A DNA stretch of 6,456 nucleotides from Akkermansia muciniphila. Its GTDB lineage: Bacteria > Verrucomicrobiota > Verrucomicrobiia > Limisphaerales > UBA9464. The notes beneath the pieces were generated by a model that made no database searches, was not told where the DNA came from, and saw only the letters and a list, made by a program, of their open reading frames with translations. Positions 4,548 through 6,456 of this stretch are shown here, piece after piece (position 1 is the stretch's first letter; every line of letters begins with the position of its first letter). Both the position numbers and the translations under genes were made by a program. The stretch spans positions 1 to 6,456 of the forward strand of contig CAMCFL010000192.1 in assembly GCA_945873715.1 (NCBI GenBank). The letters run 5' to 3'.

Positions 4548-6456
4548 TTACTTGGTCTTCGCGCTGTCGGCGAGGTACTCCAGCAGGCCGGCCAGGTCGT
4601 CCGGGGGCAGTTGTTCGAATCCACTGGGCATCAAGGATTGGGTCGAGGCCTCGATGGACTTGATCTCCTTGCGTTGGATGGAGTGCTTCTGACCTGCGGT
4701 GTCGAGGATCTCGACGCTGGTCGCGGTCTCGGTGTCGAGGCGTCCTGCGACGGTCTCGCCATCGCGGGTCAGGACCGTCCACAGCCGGTAATTCGCCTCG
4801 ACCGATCGGTTCGGATCGAGGATCTCGACGAGGAGCTCGCCCTTGGGACGGATGCCGATGCCGGTCAGGTCGGGTCCGATGCGTTGTCCCTTGCCGTTGA
4901 GGGGATGGCAGATCAGGCAGGCTGTCTCGAAGACCTGCCGACCCCGGGCGAGGTCGCCCGTGCGACGGGCGACGGGCATCAATTTCTCGATGACGGCCTC
5001 CATCTCGGCGTTGCTCTTGATCGCCTTGCGACCGCTCAGATCGCGCGCCCGCTCCGCCACCATGCGATCGGGGTTGTTGCGCAACTGACCCCATTGATCA
5101 TTGGCGACATCGGTCCGGTCGAGTCGGCCGGCTTCGACGGCTCCGAGCAACGACTGGGCCCACTCCGCACGGCGAAGGAGGGTGGAAACCGTGGCCCGGC
5201 GGGCGGCCGGGGTCAGACCCGGCCAGGCGGACAACAGATCGTCGCCGGTTGCGGGCTGACGGCTGACGGCGACCGACTGCAACAGACCCGCCGCCGTTGC
5301 GGGTGGCGTCTGTGGCGTGATCAGGGCGAGGACGGATTTCACCGACTCCGAGCGGTCATCCAGAGTGATCAGGCGTCGGGCCAGGGAGATTCGTTCGGCG
5401 TCCTGAAGGGCATCGGTGGCGAGCTGTCCACGGAGGGCAGCAGCCGTGGAGACCACGACGGCAGCGAAGAGATCGCGACGACCCCAGCGGTCAGAGAGAA
5501 GGATGAGCGAACCCCGGGCCGAATCCGAGAGGCTGGTGGCCAGGGTTTGCAGACGCCTGGCATCGGATTCGGAGATGGCGGGTGGCTTGCCCGTGGGCCA
5601 TCCGGCAGCCAGACCGTCGAGCACCGGCGCTGCGGAGGCAGCGGAAGCACCCTGAAGTCCGAGGACGGTGGCAAGACCGTGTTCGCTGTCGATGGCCGCC
5701 TGATGGGCGGAAACGACGCGCAGGGATTCAATCACCGAATCCGGCAAGGTCTGGATCGTTCCGCGGATGGCGGGACCGGTGGCGGCCTTGAGGAACCCGC
5801 GGTGATGCCGTGCGCCGGCGGCAGTGGCCGCGTGGGGAATCCAGCGATCACCGGCGTTCACCTCATCCCGGAGCGCGACAAACACCGCGGCTCCGAGGGT
5901 TTCCTGCGAAGGCATCTCGGCGAGGGCGAGGAAGGCGGCGAGACGGACCTGGGCATCGACATCATTCAGCAAGCGCGCCTCGGAGAGGGCCTTGGCCCCG
6001 GCGGCATCACGGGGAAGGGCGGCGAGCGCGGCGCGGCGAACCGCGGCACTCCGATGCCGGAGGGCCCCGGCGACGGCGCGACGCACGGAGGTCTGCTCGG
6101 TGGCCGCCAGCCCGGAGAGGCTCCAGAGGGCGTGTTGGGCACCGACGTTCAGTCCAATGGAATCGACCGAACGTTCCTGGACGAGCTTGACGAGCGCCGG
6201 GATGGCATCGGTGCCACCCCGTTCGACCAGCAAGCGCTGGGCATGGGAACGCCAGAGCAGGTTGTCGTTGCGGAGGGTGGCGACGAGGAGGGCCGTGTCC
6301 GCCTTGGAAAGATCAAGGGGCGCGACCTTGCGGGCCTGCTCCCAGGCCAGGCGATAGATGCGTCCATGCCGCTTGTCGCGAAGGGGGGTTTCGTAGGCAT
6401 TGCCCTTGCCGTTCTTGAAGCCTTGCGGGACGGGGTTGTGCTGGATGATGTAGTTG
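4548..6456 (-). CDS. PVC-type heme-binding CxxCH protein with HEAT repeats (5' end missing)
   Basis: The frame is open to the right edge, so the start lies outside. Reading from 6455 gives 635 residues and a TAA at 4548. Residues 1-38 (NYIIQHNPVPQG, GKGNAYETPLRDKRHGRIYR) are the conserved end of the propeller-like 'membrane-bound dehydrogenase' domain of planctomycetal and verrucomicrobial proteins. An alanine-rich helical solenoid follows (about 50-480), with HEAT-like units such as RAVAGALRHRSAAVRRAALAA. The C-terminal cytochrome c-like domain (about 500-635) has heme-attachment residues Cys513, Cys516 and His517 (CLICH), then GPDLTGIG, and Met609 in SLMPSGFE as the likely axial ligand. Such proteins are exported and thought to act in periplasmic redox chemistry, often sugar oxidation; the substrate here is unknown. 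The in-frame TTG at 6231-6233 sits inside the conserved region and is not a start. No frameshift is visible. Confidence 0.93.
   Translation of the reverse strand, partial: NYIIQHNPVPQGFKNGKGNAYETPLRDKRHGRIYRLAWEQARKVAPLDLSKADTALLVATLRNDNLLWRSHAQRLLVERGGTDAIPALVKLVQERSVDSIGLNVGAQHALWSLSGLAATEQTSVRRAVAGALRHRSAAVRRAALAALPRDAAGAKALSEARLLNDVDAQVRLAAFLALAEMPSQETLGAAVFVALRDEVNAGDRWIPHAATAAGARHHRGFLKAATGPAIRGTIQTLPDSVIESLRVVSAHQAAIDSEHGLATVLGLQGASAASAAPVLDGLAAGWPTGKPPAISESDARRLQTLATSLSDSARGSLILLSDRWGRRDLFAAVVVSTAAALRGQLATDALQDAERISLARRLITLDDRSESVKSVLALITPQTPPATAAGLLQSVAVSRQPATGDDLLSAWPGLTPAARRATVSTLLRRAEWAQSLLGAVEAGRLDRTDVANDQWGQLRNNPDRMVAERARDLSGRKAIKSNAEMEAVIEKLMPVARRTGDLARGRQVFETACLICHPLNGKGQRIGPDLTGIGIRPKGELLVEILDPNRSVEANYRLWTVLTRDGETVAGRLDTETATSVEILDTAGQKHSIQRKEIKSIEASTQSLMPSGFEQLPPDDLAGLLEYLADSAKTK

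Noticed and set aside
6231..6233. TTG as the start of the heme-binding protein (561 residues)
   Set aside because: The frame remains open to the window edge, and the 74 residues upstream contain the highly conserved GKGNAY and HGRIYR motifs of the same protein. The true start is outside.

Overview
The window is high-GC bacterial DNA, and every gene I can support lies on the minus strand. Its best taxonomic clue is the partial gene at the right edge, which carries the propeller-end, HEAT-repeat and cytochrome c (CxxCH) architecture typical of the Planctomycetes-Verrucomicrobia group. The ECF sigma factor, membrane protein and DUF3106-like trio, and the repeat-littered intergenic DNA, suggest Verrucomicrobiota in particular. 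That placement is inference, because no marker gene is present.

Read in the direction of transcription (right to left), the layout is as follows. (1) 6456-4548 is the 3' part of a PVC-type heme-binding protein. (2) 4547-3761 is a 787-base stretch without a credible gene, built from short palindromes, tandem repeats and inverted repeats. (3) 3760-528 is a compact four-gene unit: ECF RNA polymerase sigma factor, a single-pass membrane protein that is probably its anti-sigma factor, a secreted DUF3106-like helical protein, and a PA0069-type radical SAM enzyme. Gaps are 49, 13 and 3 bases, so the last three genes at least are probably co-transcribed and translationally coupled. (4) 527-149 holds two tandem copies of a roughly 195-base intergenic repeat with strongly conserved inverted arms. 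(5) 148-1 is the start of an insertion sequence with the first 33 codons of an IS3-type OrfA transposase. Its likely terminus falls exactly where the repeat begins.

The four-gene unit looks like a cell-surface signalling module. The membrane protein would hold the sigma factor at the inner face of the membrane, and the exported DUF3106-like protein could sense or buffer an envelope condition. The radical SAM enzyme is either an output gene or a passenger. The linkage is visible in the sequence; the functional model is inference. The most unusual DNA is the pair of intergenic repeats, whose arms are unchanged between copies while the DNA between the arms has diverged.
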